Source: Berryella intestinalis
GTDB taxonomy: Bacteria; Actinomycetota; Coriobacteriia; Coriobacteriales; Eggerthellaceae
Reading direction: 5' to 3'
Length of the DNA stretch: 64,000 nucleotides
Assembly: GCF_000814825.1 (NCBI RefSeq)
Contig: NZ_CP009302.1
Coordinates: forward strand, 1,903,094-1,967,093
The notes under the pieces were generated by a model, which had not been told where the DNA came from, searched no databases, and worked only from the letters and a program-made list of their open reading frames with translations. The stretch's first letter is position 1; each line of letters starts with the position of its first letter. A program made the position numbers and the translations under genes. Shown piece by piece: positions 8,498-18,100 of the stretch.

Positions 8498-10140
8498 ATG
8501 GATACCGACAACCCGAAAAACGAGCTGCTGCGCATCGATCTGGACGTGCTGTTCGCGATCGCCCTGTTCGCAAGCATGCCCCTCTACTCCCCGAACGTCA
8601 TGTCCTTCAGCCTCCTGGCAGGCGATCTGGTGAACGTCGGCAGCTTCGTCCTGCCCATGATGGCGGCCTGCATCGCGGTATCGGGAGCGCTGTTCATCTC
8701 GAGCCACCTGTCGATGGTGCGCCGCGCCGTGGAGCGACGCGAGGCGGTCTCCGCCTGCTTCCCGGAATCGAAGCCCCTGAGATGGGCTGCGCTCGTCTTC
8801 TCGCCGCTCTACGTCGTCTCGACCGGCTCGTTTTACTGCATGGCCGAGGGGCTGATCGGGTTCGACCCCCTCGCGGCCTCGATCGCGGGAGCCGTATCCG
8901 GAATTTCGCTGGTATTCGTCCTGATTGCCTGGAAGGACAGCTTCAGCGGCTACGGGGTGAGGCGCGCGCTGCTCGGGGCCTGCATCGTAGTCGGGTCCAG
9001 CGCGGCCATCAACTGGCTTGCCAGCTACCTTCCCGCGGTGCCCCTGCTCGCGCTCTCGTGCCTCCTGCTCGTTCTCGGAACCGCCCCCGTGGTTTGCAGG
9101 GCGCTTGGCAGGCCCGCATCCGTCGTCAGCGAGGCGGGCTCCCGAACAGAAGAGCCAACCGACCGACAGGCCGAGCGGATCGCGGGAGCGGGCTGCGAAG
9201 AGCCTTCCTCCCAGGCGTCCCCGAACCGCTCGGAGGCTGTGCCCGAACAGGATGGGATCTCGCCGTTCGCGGCGTTCACCTGCATCTCGAAGCGCTTCGT
9301 CTCGGTTCTTTTCCCCGCGTTCCTGGGGCTTGCCCTCTTCGCGTTCTTCATGGGGGTCGCGCCGCTGAAGGTATACGGCATAGCCAACGTCGAGGTGGCG
9401 GGAAACCTCGTCGCCGCGCTTCTGCTCGCGCCCCTGTGCTTCGTCCGGTTCAAGCAGCCCCCGCTGCATTTCCTGTACGAAACGGTGCTGCCGGTGGCCG
9501 CCGTCGCGATCATGCTGCTGCAGGCTCTGCCGTACGGCCTGATAGGCGGACGGGAGATCCTCTACATCGCGGTGTACGTGTTCTTCGGAATAACCGCCCT
9601 GCTCTCCCTGGCCCTCGGAGTGGCCAGCGCAAACGCGCGGGAGTTTCCCGATAGGCTGGTATATGCGGGCCTCATCTTCGCCTTCTCCCTGTCGAGTCTC
9701 GGCGGACTGCTGGTCGGATCCGTCCACGCCAGCGCGTTCCTCACCAACGCCGTCTCGCTGTTCGTGGTGTCGCTTTACTGCACCTACCTGGCAGTATCCC
9801 CCATCGTTCAGCACACGCGGCGCGACTTGACCGACAAATCCGAGGCGGAACGCGAAGAGGGCCCCTCGCCTCGAAAAAGCCCCCCGCCGATGCGTATCGG
9901 GAACGCTGCCGGGAAACCTCCGAGAGGTTCCGCCTCTCCCCCAGAGAACGCGAGATCATGGCGTACATGGGGCGGGGCCATTCGTCGGTGTACATCGCGA
10001 AAACCCTGGTCATTTCCGAAAACACCGTCTACACCCACGCACGCAACATATACCGCAAGATCGGGATCGGCTCGAAAGAGCAGCTCATCCAGCTGCTGTC
10101 GGAAACCCCGGCCGAAAGCGAGGGCGAAGCCCGCATCTAA
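8498..10140 (+). pseudogene. Membrane LuxR-type regulator, frameshifted before the HTH
   Basis: From ATG 8498 the frame encodes about 460 residues of hydrophobic helices, roughly 10-12 membrane segments. It stays sensible up to EAEREEGPSPRK. The LuxR HTH (RLSPREREIMAYMGRGHSS, then ISENTVYTHARNIYRKIGI) is in the -1 frame and ends at 10140. The switch falls in GAAAAAGCCCCCCG at 9873-9886. Read in one frame, the membrane part instead runs into a low-complexity tail to 10258. This is an indel, a sequencing error, phase variation or programmed -1 slippage. TACAAT ends 6 nt before the ATG, so the transcript may be leaderless. It is divergent from the flavin reductase. Confidence 0.8.
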
Positions 10141-10320
10141 GTGCGGGCCCGAGCGGAGGCCAGGGGAGGCACTTGCTTGGCCGCCGGTCTCTCCGATCGT
10201 GGTTCAACCTCCCCTATTTGCTTGTCAGATTACCACGACACCTCTGATAAGAACCTAATATCCGCAGATCAAATACCTTATTTACGCATTAATCCGATAT
10301 GACAACGTATAGATCGATTA

Positions 10321-10343
10321 TGTAATTTCTCAATTACATCGAT
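10321..10343. promoter_or_regulatory. Operator-like inverted repeat TGTAAT-N6-ATTACA
   Basis: TGTAAT and ATTACA are separated by 6 nt and followed by TCGAT. The same arrangement, including the TCGAT extension, occurs at 41903-41925 before a small XRE regulator. This copy lies in the AT-rich gap after the LuxR gene and 12 bp from the aminotransferase stop. The rest of 10141-10354 holds no gene that I can see. Confidence 0.45.
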
Positions 10344-10354
10344 CTTGTCGATCG

Positions 10355-11476
10355 TCAGTCGAACTTGCACTTGAGGTACGAGGACAGGATATCCAAACCG
10401 GTCCGCAACACGGGCTCTGACGCGCAGAATCCCAGTCGAGCGCCGCGCGGAAGCTCGAAGCGGCTTCCGGGAACCAGCAGCACACCCTCGTCGCGCAGCA
10501 GATCGAGGCAGAACTTCTCATCGTCTTCCGGAATGTCCAGCCGGATGTAGCTAACCGAAACTCCCTTCGGAGGAACCCACGATACGCGCGGCTCCTTGTC
10601 GATCCATTCCTGGACGATGGCGCGATTCTTCCGGATAATGCCCAGGTTGCGATCGAGAATAGCATCTCGGTTGCGCAGCACCAGCGTAGCCAGGGCGTCG
10701 TTGAACACGCCGGCGCAGATCATCGTGTAGTCGCGCAGCACGCGCATCCGATCAGCCAGCTCTTTGTTCGACACCGTCCACCCCACGCGTGCGGCGGGCA
10801 CCGAGAAGCGCTTGGAGATGGAGTTGGTCGCCACGCCCTTGTCGTAGACATCCACCACGCTGACGTAGTCGTCCACATCCTCGATGGGGAAGAACACCTC
10901 GTCGCACAGAAGCCAGGCGTCCACCGACCGGGCGACTTCGACGATCTCTTGCAGAAGGTCTTTGGAGATACAGGTCCCCAAGGGATTACTGGCATTGTTT
11001 ATGCAGATCAGCTTCGTATCTTTGCGCACTAGCGCCTTCAGCTCGTCGATGCGGGGCTGCCAGCCGTCCTCTTCGTGAATAACCCACCGGTCCACTTCGG
11101 CGCCCAACGCCGCGGGCAGATCGTACAGCGGCTGATACGTAGGGTACTCGGCCACCACATGATCGCCGGGGCTGACCAGGGCCATGATGGCGTTGAGGTT
11201 GGCCCCCGTTCCCCCGTTCGTCTGCAACACGTTGGCCGGATCGACGCTGCGATACAGCGCCGCCACCTCCTCGCGGAACTCGGCCGAGCCGTCGATCCAG
11301 CCGTAGTTCATCTTCTTGCCGTCAAGCGCCTCGTAGAAACGCGCACCCGCATCGCCGCTCAGCGCGAGGATCTCCTCCATGGTCAGGCTGTCGATGGTCG
11401 ATTGGGCTATATCCCATGTAGCTTCGTGCTCCCACACGTTCAGGAAGTCCTCGACGCCGATCGTCCTTATGTCCAT
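10355..11476 (-). CDS. Class I/II PLP-dependent aminotransferase of the arginine locus
   Basis: The ATG at 11476 follows GGAGGAAGC; the frame extends upstream only through a terminator. The 373-residue product is a fold-type I aminotransferase. TNGGTGANLNAIMALVSPGDHV leads to the cofactor domain, NNASNPLGT matches the NP-x-G motif, DEVF holds the Asp, SISKRFSVPAARVGW contains the PLP lysine, and the C-terminal GARLGFC carries the carboxylate-binding Arg. Its position after arcA and the antiporter suggests an arginine-derived substrate, but this is inference. An intrinsic terminator immediately upstream should reduce its expression relative to the antiporter. Confidence 0.85.
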   Translation of the reverse strand: MDIRTIGVEDFLNVWEHEATWDIAQSTIDSLTMEEILALSGDAGARFYEALDGKKMNYGWIDGSAEFREEVAALYRSVDPANVLQTNGGTGANLNAIMALVSPGDHVVAEYPTYQPLYDLPAALGAEVDRWVIHEEDGWQPRIDELKALVRKDTKLICINNASNPLGTCISKDLLQEIVEVARSVDAWLLCDEVFFPIEDVDDYVSVVDVYDKGVATNSISKRFSVPAARVGWTVSNKELADRMRVLRDYTMICAGVFNDALATLVLRNRDAILDRNLGIIRKNRAIVQEWIDKEPRVSWVPPKGVSVSYIRLDIPEDDEKFCLDLLRDEGVLLVPGSRFELPRGARLGFCASEPVLRTGLDILSSYLKCKFD

Positions 11477-11488
11477 GCTTCCTCCTTC

Positions 11489-11529
11489 GAAAAAAGCGAA
11501 AGGAGGCGGCTCGCGCAAGCCGCCTCCTT
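11489..11529 (-). terminator. Intrinsic terminator/attenuator between antiporter and aminotransferase
   Basis: A perfect 12-bp stem (AAGGAGGCGGCT, 11500-11511, with 11518-11529) and a 6-nt loop are followed on the minus strand by TTCGCTTTTTT. The U-tract ends just before the ribosome site of the aminotransferase gene. Confidence 0.85.
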
Positions 11530-11578
11530 CCTTCAGATCGAATTGTTGGGTGAACCCGTCGAACCGAAGCACCCGGAA

Positions 11579-13042
11579 CTAGAACACCGAGATAACTCCC
11601 ATCAGGTTCAGAACCACACCCAGAACACCCAGGCACCCGATGATGAGCGCGAAGATGTACTCGTTCTTCGTAACGGTCGCGCCGTTCTCCTCGCGCGCCT
11701 TCTTGTAGAAGAAGAAGCCGGGGACGTAGCCGAGGCAGGTGAGCAGCAAGAACCCGTAGCCGTTGAACAGAACGCCCACGACCTGGAAGGTCAAAGCGAT
11801 GACGCCCAGAAGCAACTGGCCCATCTCTTTGTGCTGAGCGCTGTACTTAACCTGGTAGGCGGCAGCCAGAGCCCAGGTGATGACGATAGCGACGGTGCAC
11901 ATCGAGAACGCGAAGTCGTACGCGCTGGACGAGAAGGTGGCCACGATGATGAACACCTCGGTGCAGGCGCCCACGATGAGCAGCGAGACCTTGGGGGCGT
12001 TCTTGTCGTTGCGCTTGTCCCACACCTTGGGCAGGATGCCGTGATCGGCCATCATGGACGTGGTCTCGGCGGGAAGCATCGTGAACGAGAGCCACGAACC
12101 CACGACGGAGATGATGATGGCCCACGAGATGAACGCGCCGCCCCAGCCGGGAGCGATGGTCTCGAAGATGGTAACGGTAGCCGGGTTGTCGGCCGTGATC
12201 AGCGTCTCGTAGGGAACGGCGCCGTACGGGAGGATGGAGGCGCCGATGTAGAGAACCAGAAGGACGATCAGGCCCAGAACGGTAGCGGAGCCGACCTCGG
12301 ACTTCTTGGCGGCGCGCTTGGACATAACCGATGCGCCCTCGATACCGATGAAGACCCACATCATGATAAGGATGCAGTTCGTGACCTGGTTGCCGATGCT
12401 GCCCAGGCCTTCTTCCGAGATGCCTTCGGCCATTACCGCCATGTTGCGCGTGGCGTTACCCCAGAAGTCGTCGGTGAACGTCGCGGCCTGGAAGGCGATA
12501 ATGCAGAACATGATGAGCGCGGCGATGGAAACGACCTTGACCACCATGACGACGGCGTTCAGGCCGGCAGCGCTCTCGACGCCGTTGATGACCAGGAAGG
12601 TGATCAGCCACAGCAGAACCGAGATGACGATGACGCCGCCGACGGCGGGATTGCCGTCAGCCGAGAAAACGCCCGGGAGCAGGGTGCCGAGGCACTCGTT
12701 CGTTCCGAGCGTGTTGGCGATCATGGTTGCGAACGCGACGTTGCCCAACCATGCGGAAAGCCAGTAACCCCAACCGGAGATGAATCCGGCGAACTTGCCG
12801 AAGCCGTCTTCGGCGTAAGCGATGGCACCGTCAGAATCGGGGCACTTCGCGCCCAGATTCGCCAGAGACAGTGCCAAGCAGAGGAAGCCCAGGCCGCAAA
12901 CGAGCCAGGCTATCAGAGCCGCACCAGGCGACGCAACCTGGCCGATCTGACCGGAGATGGCAAACACGCCAGAACCGATACACGAACTGACGACCATGCC
13001 GACGAGGCCAAAAAAGCCAACGCCTTTAATCTTTTCTCCCAT
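11579..13042 (-). CDS. arcD: APC-family basic amino acid antiporter (arginine locus)
   Basis: The ATG at 13042 follows GGGGGTTCTCTC. The 487-residue protein has about 12 membrane helices and belongs to the basic amino acid/polyamine antiporter branch of the APC superfamily. GFFGLVGMVVSSCIGSGVFAI is the conserved helix 1 glycine-rich segment. Next to arginine deiminase it most likely exchanges external arginine for ornithine or citrulline. It lies downstream of arcA with a stable hairpin between them, and upstream of an intrinsic terminator. The exact substrate cannot be read from sequence. Confidence 0.87.
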   Translation of the reverse strand: MGEKIKGVGFFGLVGMVVSSCIGSGVFAISGQIGQVASPGAALIAWLVCGLGFLCLALSLANLGAKCPDSDGAIAYAEDGFGKFAGFISGWGYWLSAWLGNVAFATMIANTLGTNECLGTLLPGVFSADGNPAVGGVIVISVLLWLITFLVINGVESAAGLNAVVMVVKVVSIAALIMFCIIAFQAATFTDDFWGNATRNMAVMAEGISEEGLGSIGNQVTNCILIMMWVFIGIEGASVMSKRAAKKSEVGSATVLGLIVLLVLYIGASILPYGAVPYETLITADNPATVTIFETIAPGWGGAFISWAIIISVVGSWLSFTMLPAETTSMMADHGILPKVWDKRNDKNAPKVSLLIVGACTEVFIIVATFSSSAYDFAFSMCTVAIVITWALAAAYQVKYSAQHKEMGQLLLGVIALTFQVVGVLFNGYGFLLLTCLGYVPGFFFYKKAREENGATVTKNEYIFALIIGCLGVLGVVLNLMGVISVF

Positions 13043-13162
13043 GAGAGAACCCCCAATATTTAGGCTGGTATGTATGTGAGAACCTCCGAGAGCCCGTTCT
13101 AACTGCGTCACGCAATCTGCAAGCGATATCGACGTCGCGCAGACAGCTCGGGCTGCACGCCT

Positions 13163-13190
13163 CCTACCCCCTGTGCGCGCAGAGGGTAGG
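13163..13190 (-). other. Intercistronic hairpin between arcA and the antiporter gene
   Basis: CCTACCCCCTG pairs with CAGAGGGTAGG (one mismatch) around a 6-nt loop. No U-tract follows on either strand, so it may set a processing or mRNA-stability boundary in the operon. Confidence 0.5.
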
Positions 13191-13251
13191 CGCGTGTCGT
13201 TTCGGAGAGGAACTCGTTACGCAACAAGCAAACTGACGTGCGGGAGAAGCC

Positions 13252-14475
13252 TTACAGATCCTCGCGCCATGCAGGCATGCTCATGCAGCGCGGGCCCCCA
13301 CGGCCGCGGGACAGCTCGGCGGAGGGAACGACCTTCAGGTCCAGACCCTCGCGATACAGGAAGTCGTTGGTGACGTTGTTGCGCTGGTACACCACGATGG
13401 TGCCGGGGCGGATGCACAGCGTGTTGCTGCCGTCGTTCCACTGCTCGCGCTCGGCGGCGATGCGGTCGCCCGCGCCGCACTGCAGCAGCTTCACGGGGCA
13501 TCCAACGTACTTCTCGAGGATGCTCTCGAGGTCGCTGTCGAGGCGCTTGACGTTCACCTTGCCGTCGGCGCCCGGGGTGAGCTCGAACACGGTCAGAGGA
13601 CCGAGGATGCCCGGGTGGATGGTGAACTTGTCGCGGTCGATCTGCGTGAACACGGTGTCCAGGTGCATGAACGCGCGGCTGTTCGGGATGTCGAAGGCCA
13701 AAACGGTGTCGATCGTGGAGGTCTCGTCGGCGAAGATGCCGGCCGCCAGCGTGTCGATGGCGTCGGGCTCGGTGCGCTGGGAGATACCCACGGCGAGCAC
13801 GTGGTCGTTGATGTTCAGCACGTCGCCGCCCTCGATGTGGAAAGCGTAGTCGCGGCGATAGTACTGCGGGGTGCCCTTGAAGTCGGGGTGGTTGTCGAAG
13901 ATGTACTGGCCGTACAGCGTCTCGCGGTTACGCGTGACCGAGTACATGCGGTGGATGGTAACGCCGCCGCCGACCATCGCGAACGGGTCGCGGGTGAAGT
14001 ACAGGTTGGGCATGGGGTCGATGACCATCTTGGTGGGGCTGCTCACCAGGTCGATGAGGCTGTTGGAACGCTCCACGTCGAGTTCGGCCAGGTTGATGCC
14101 GGTCATGGTCTTCTCGACCAGAGCCTTGGGATCGGAGAACTCGGAGTTCAGGTACTCGGAGATGATGCGGCGCCACTTCTCGGTGTGGATGCCGGCCTCC
14201 TTGATCCACTGGTCGAGGAACTGGTCGCGAAGCTCGGGGCTGGAAGCGACCACATCGGCCATAAGGTCCTCGAGGTACACGACCTCGACGCCTTCATCGC
14301 GCAGGGTCTGCGCGAACGCATCGTGCTCCTGCTGAGCGACTTCCAAGAACGGGATGTCGTCGAACAGCAGACGCTCCAGGGTGTCGGGAGTGAGGTTCAA
14401 AAGCTCGTCTCCCGGGCGATGAAGAATGACCTTCTTCAGCGCACCAACTTCGCTTTTGACGTTAACTCCAACCAT
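13252..14475 (-). CDS. arcA: Arginine deiminase
   Basis: The ATG at 14475 follows AAGGAGGGCATCTG. The 407-residue enzyme hydrolyses arginine to citrulline and ammonia, the first step of the ADI pathway for ATP and acid resistance. Diagnostic motifs are LHRPGDEL near the N-terminus, NLYFTRDPFAMVG, HIEGGDVL and the C-terminal RCMSMPAWRED with the nucleophilic Cys. The length is normal. The ornithine carbamoyltransferase and carbamate kinase genes of the pathway are not in this window. It is the promoter-proximal gene, with a long AT-rich upstream region. Confidence 0.96.
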   Translation of the reverse strand: MVGVNVKSEVGALKKVILHRPGDELLNLTPDTLERLLFDDIPFLEVAQQEHDAFAQTLRDEGVEVVYLEDLMADVVASSPELRDQFLDQWIKEAGIHTEKWRRIISEYLNSEFSDPKALVEKTMTGINLAELDVERSNSLIDLVSSPTKMVIDPMPNLYFTRDPFAMVGGGVTIHRMYSVTRNRETLYGQYIFDNHPDFKGTPQYYRRDYAFHIEGGDVLNINDHVLAVGISQRTEPDAIDTLAAGIFADETSTIDTVLAFDIPNSRAFMHLDTVFTQIDRDKFTIHPGILGPLTVFELTPGADGKVNVKRLDSDLESILEKYVGCPVKLLQCGAGDRIAAEREQWNDGSNTLCIRPGTIVVYQRNNVTNDFLYREGLDLKVVPSAELSRGRGGPRCMSMPAWREDL

Positions 14476-14597
14476 CAGATGCCCTCCTTTTCTTGCATAA
14501 AATGCAACTAGATGGGTGTCGGCTCGGGCTTCTGGTGCAAGAAGCCCCTGCCACTTATCGTTCAATACGTGACACCTACCGATAAGTAACTAGGGAC

Positions 14598-14624
14598 ATT
14601 ATATTAAATTCTCATTTCGAGAAT
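14598..14624 (-). promoter_or_regulatory. Probable arcA promoter with overlapping inverted repeat
   Basis: TATAAT lies at 14598-14603 on the minus strand. The perfect repeat ATTCTC-N5-GAGAAT (14608-14624) covers the spacer and -35 region, where a regulator would act. The inferred leader of about 115 nt contains a stable GGGCTTCT hairpin (14527-14549). Confidence 0.5.
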
Positions 14625-14625
14625 A

Positions 14626-15022
14626 GGTTTTTTGGTGTTCAGAGCTATTCAATTTCAGGCGTTTTTATTCAAAAATTCGCTTTATTTTAGTAAAGTGTTC
14701 CGCTATATATCGAATCTACCTGCGTTTATTATTTTGAACTTTTTTGCAATATTGGATTCAGGATCATATATAACTTATACTTTCCAATTTTATTTATGTT
14801 AAAGCGGATATTTATTTAGATATCCCTAAATATGCACATATTATTACACTTCTTATTCATTTTTGATACATTTTTCAACCTTGACTTTCATAAAAACAGT
14901 ATGTACGAGCCCCTCAATGTTTCACAGCGGACGGAGAAACCCGCAACGCAACCCTCTTGACATATCCCCCGCTTTCAAGAGGACGGCCAATGAAAACCTT
15001 ACGCACTTCGTCGATAAAATAC
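14626..15022. other. AT-rich non-coding region upstream of arcA
   Basis: About 400 bp hold no convincing gene, and 14626-14880 is far more AT-rich than anything else before the origin end of the window. It contains T and A tracts and several ATTCA/TGAAT-like pieces that could bind an ArgR- or FNR-type regulator. CCTCTTG and CAAGAGG form an inverted repeat near 14953-14983. Confidence 0.5.
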
Positions 15023-15057
15023 AAAAAGCGCCCCGCACTGCATCGCGGAGCGCTTTT
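15023..15057 (-). terminator. Bidirectional intrinsic terminator
   Basis: AAAAAGCGC-c-CCGC pairs with GCGG-a-GCGCTTTTT around an 8-nt loop, with A and T tracts on both sides. It ends transcription of the large surface protein gene. Confidence 0.88.
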
Positions 15058-15106
15058 TCGTTTCAAGCCCTATCCGCTTGCACGGACGGGGTCGCTGGGC
15101 GATCGG

Positions 15107-18100
15107 CTAGAGCGCGCGGTCGCCTTTCTTCCTGCGGAGCGCAAACGCTCCCAGCAAGCCGGCACCGGCAACCAGGGCGATAGCCCCGACGGCCCATGCC
15201 ACGGTCTCGCCCGTCTTGGGCATGACCGTCACCTTCGCCAACGGCTTCTCGCCAGCAGGCGCGGGCGGAACGGGCTGCGGCTCGTCCGGAACCGACGGCG
15301 CAGGCGGAGTGGGATCATCCGGAACCGGAGGCGCGGGCGGGGTGGGATCGCCCGGATCGGGCGTCTTGGGCTTGTGGGTGTTGACGATGTCGTAACCCTC
15401 GACCGAAGACTCGTAGCCCTCAACCGCTTCCTCCGTCACGCTGTAGACGTACGCGTGGCCGTCGGCAGCATCGTATTTGGGCAGATCGGCGAACTTATAC
15501 GTCCAGGATCCGTCAGCGGCGGGCTTGACCTCCTGCGAACTCACCTTGACGCCGTCCCTCATCAGGTTGACGGTGATGGAGCCGGGGCGGATGCCGTCGC
15601 TGTTCTCGTTATCGTTCCAGGTCTTCTTGCCGGAAACGTCGATCTTGGGATCTGCGATAACGACGCCCACGCGCTCGGGTTCCGTAGGCAGAAGGCCGTT
15701 GGTGGTCATCGCGAACGAGTTCCATGCCGCCTTCAGCTCGTTTTCCTCGGTACGGGTATCGGGCAGCTCGGAGAACACCACCGAAGCGTCATCGAGCTCG
15801 CCGAGTTCGGGAGCCTTCATATGGAAGGTGAACTCGATGTCCTGACCCTTCAGCCACGTAACGCCGTCCTTCAGCTGCAGCTTGAAGCTGTGGATGGCCG
15901 ACCAGTCCGTCACCTCGGAAGCAAGCTTCCACTCCGGATCCGCGGCGTCGGCGGGGTTCTCGTGCTGGTAGGCCCCGGTGCTGTAGTTCACCGTGCTGTA
16001 CAGATCGTCGCGCTTGGGGTTCTTGGAGGCGCTGTAGTAGACGTCCACCTTGTCCGCCCAATCGGCCGGCAGGGTGATGGCGCCGGTCATCACCGGGGTG
16101 AAGGCGCTTCCGCGATCGGAGTTGTCCACGATGCCCTTATCGCCCACAGAGGGCAGGACGTCGATGAATCCCATGCGGAAGATATCGTTGCCCGTGGTGT
16201 TCGTCATGTAGATCTTGTAGTCGATCCCGCCACCGGGAAGCGTGCGGCCGAACAGCGAGAACTCGTCGTCGAGCGCGCCTTTCACGTACTTCTTGATGCG
16301 CAGGTCGTTGTCCGAGTACTTCACGTAGCTCTTCTCGACCTTGATGCGATCCTGGTCCGTGGCGCCGTCGTGATCGATATCATCGGCGTCGGTCTCCACC
16401 TTGTTCGACGAATTCGCAGCGGTGAGCACATCGTCGGTGGAGCTGGTTCCCCACATGGTCAGGGGCAGCTGATCGGGTGAATTCTTGGTGATCTCGACGT
16501 CGAAGTACGCATCGGCGCGCTGCCACGGAAGCAGCGTGGTCTGATCCCAGTCGATGTGCACCAGCTGCTGGCCGGTGCCGTTGTAGTTCTCGTCCAGAAT
16601 CGAGAAGTGGCCGGGCGTCGCATACTGCTGGCGGCCGAAGCGCAGGCTGTCGATCTTGTAGGAGGCGTTCGGGTCGGACTTGACCTTCACGCCGTAGGGC
16701 AGAAGGACCGTCGAGCTGATCTGCTTGTCCAGGTTGTCGTTGCTGTTCGTGTTGTTGAACATGCGGACATGGACCTGGTTGTCGCCCACCGCAACGACGT
16801 TGCCGTCCTTCTTCATGAACTCGACGGTGGCCAGAACGATCGGGTTGGAGACGGGCTTCTCGCCCACGGTAACCTGACGCGGGCCGACCAGATCGGTCAC
16901 TTCGGTGGAAGTGCGGCGATAGGTGGTGCCGTCCGCCAGGGTGGGAACGAAGGTGACGCCCCACTTGAACGTGCCGCGGGCGCCGTCCTTGATATCGAAG
17001 AGGGGCTCGTTCTGAAGGCCAAGGCGGCCGTTGAGCTTGGACCCGTCCTCCATCTCGTACGTAATGGAGTAGCTGGTGATCTCATCGGCATCGGTCAGAC
17101 CCATATCGTAGATGGTCACCTGCACGTTGCCCGTCACCTTGTTGGCGGTCTTGTTCCAATCCACCACGTGGGAGCGGGTCGAGCCGTCTTTCAGGGTGAC
17201 GGTCAGGGTCGTCTTGGGAAGAACCGGAAGGGGAAGACGGCCCAAATTGTATTCGTAGTATATGTGGGGCGTGTAAATGGTAACGGCCCTGAACTGCAGC
17301 GCATCATCGTAGGTGTACTCGTTCACGAGCTTCTTGTACCCGTCTTTGAGAATCGAGTTGTTCTGGTTCCAGAGCGAGCGATCCACGGGGTTCCCGGTGG
17401 AGTCGAACAGCTTCTCGTCTCCAGAAATCCCCGTGAAGTAGGTGTCCTGGAAGCGGACCATGGCATCATCAGCCACGACGGGGTTGGGATTGGGGTGATT
17501 CTCGTTGTTTCCGTTGCTCACGTTCCCGTTCCCGTTAACGGGACCGACCGTATAAGGCACAACAATATCGCCCTCGGGAAGAGGCACATCGTTGCCGCCG
17601 GGCGCGATCAGGGCTTCCGCCTTACCCGCAGCCGTCTTGGTCTGATCCTCGATGGAAACCGCCGAGATGGTAACGTTGTTCGGCACCTTGGTGTATGCGC
17701 TGATCGACGCATCGGTACCCGTCGTCAACAGGATCTCGCAAGCGAACAGGGTGGTGCCCGCCGCTTTCTGGGCTTCGAGGGAAGGAGCCTTGAACGTCCA
17801 CGTGACGGTGTCGCCGTTCACCGTGCGATCGACCAGATCGGCTCCCGACACCGTGGCGTCGGAAAACGTCAGGCGGGAATCGAGCTTATCGGTGATGGTG
17901 ATGATGCTGCCCGGCTTGATGTACTGGCCGGCGGTATCGGCAAGGGTCACCGAACCTTTGATGGACCACACGACCTCCTCGCCCGGCTTCGCCACGGTCT
18001 GCGAGGGATCGCTGGAAACGACCTTCGAGAACGCCTTGGTGATCGTCGGCTGGAAAGCGGAGGTGATCGCGATCTTGGCTTCGGCCGATTCTGCCAGCAC

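Noticed and set aside
6400..9654. A plus-strand open frame of 1084 codons opposite the flavin reductase gene
   Set aside because: It is a high-G+C shadow of the flavin reductase and LuxR genes: Arg/Gly/Ala/His-rich, no domain, and the opposite frames carry clear motifs.
13163..13190. TACCC...GGGTA sequence between arcA and the antiporter as another copy of the LuxR-type palindrome
   Set aside because: The half-sites are much further apart than 7-3-7 and the sequence is better explained as an RNA hairpin.
14626..14900. AT-rich block upstream of arcA as a horizontally acquired gene or small RNA
   Set aside because: No frame of useful length and no stable RNA fold with terminator was visible; a regulatory region is the simpler reading.
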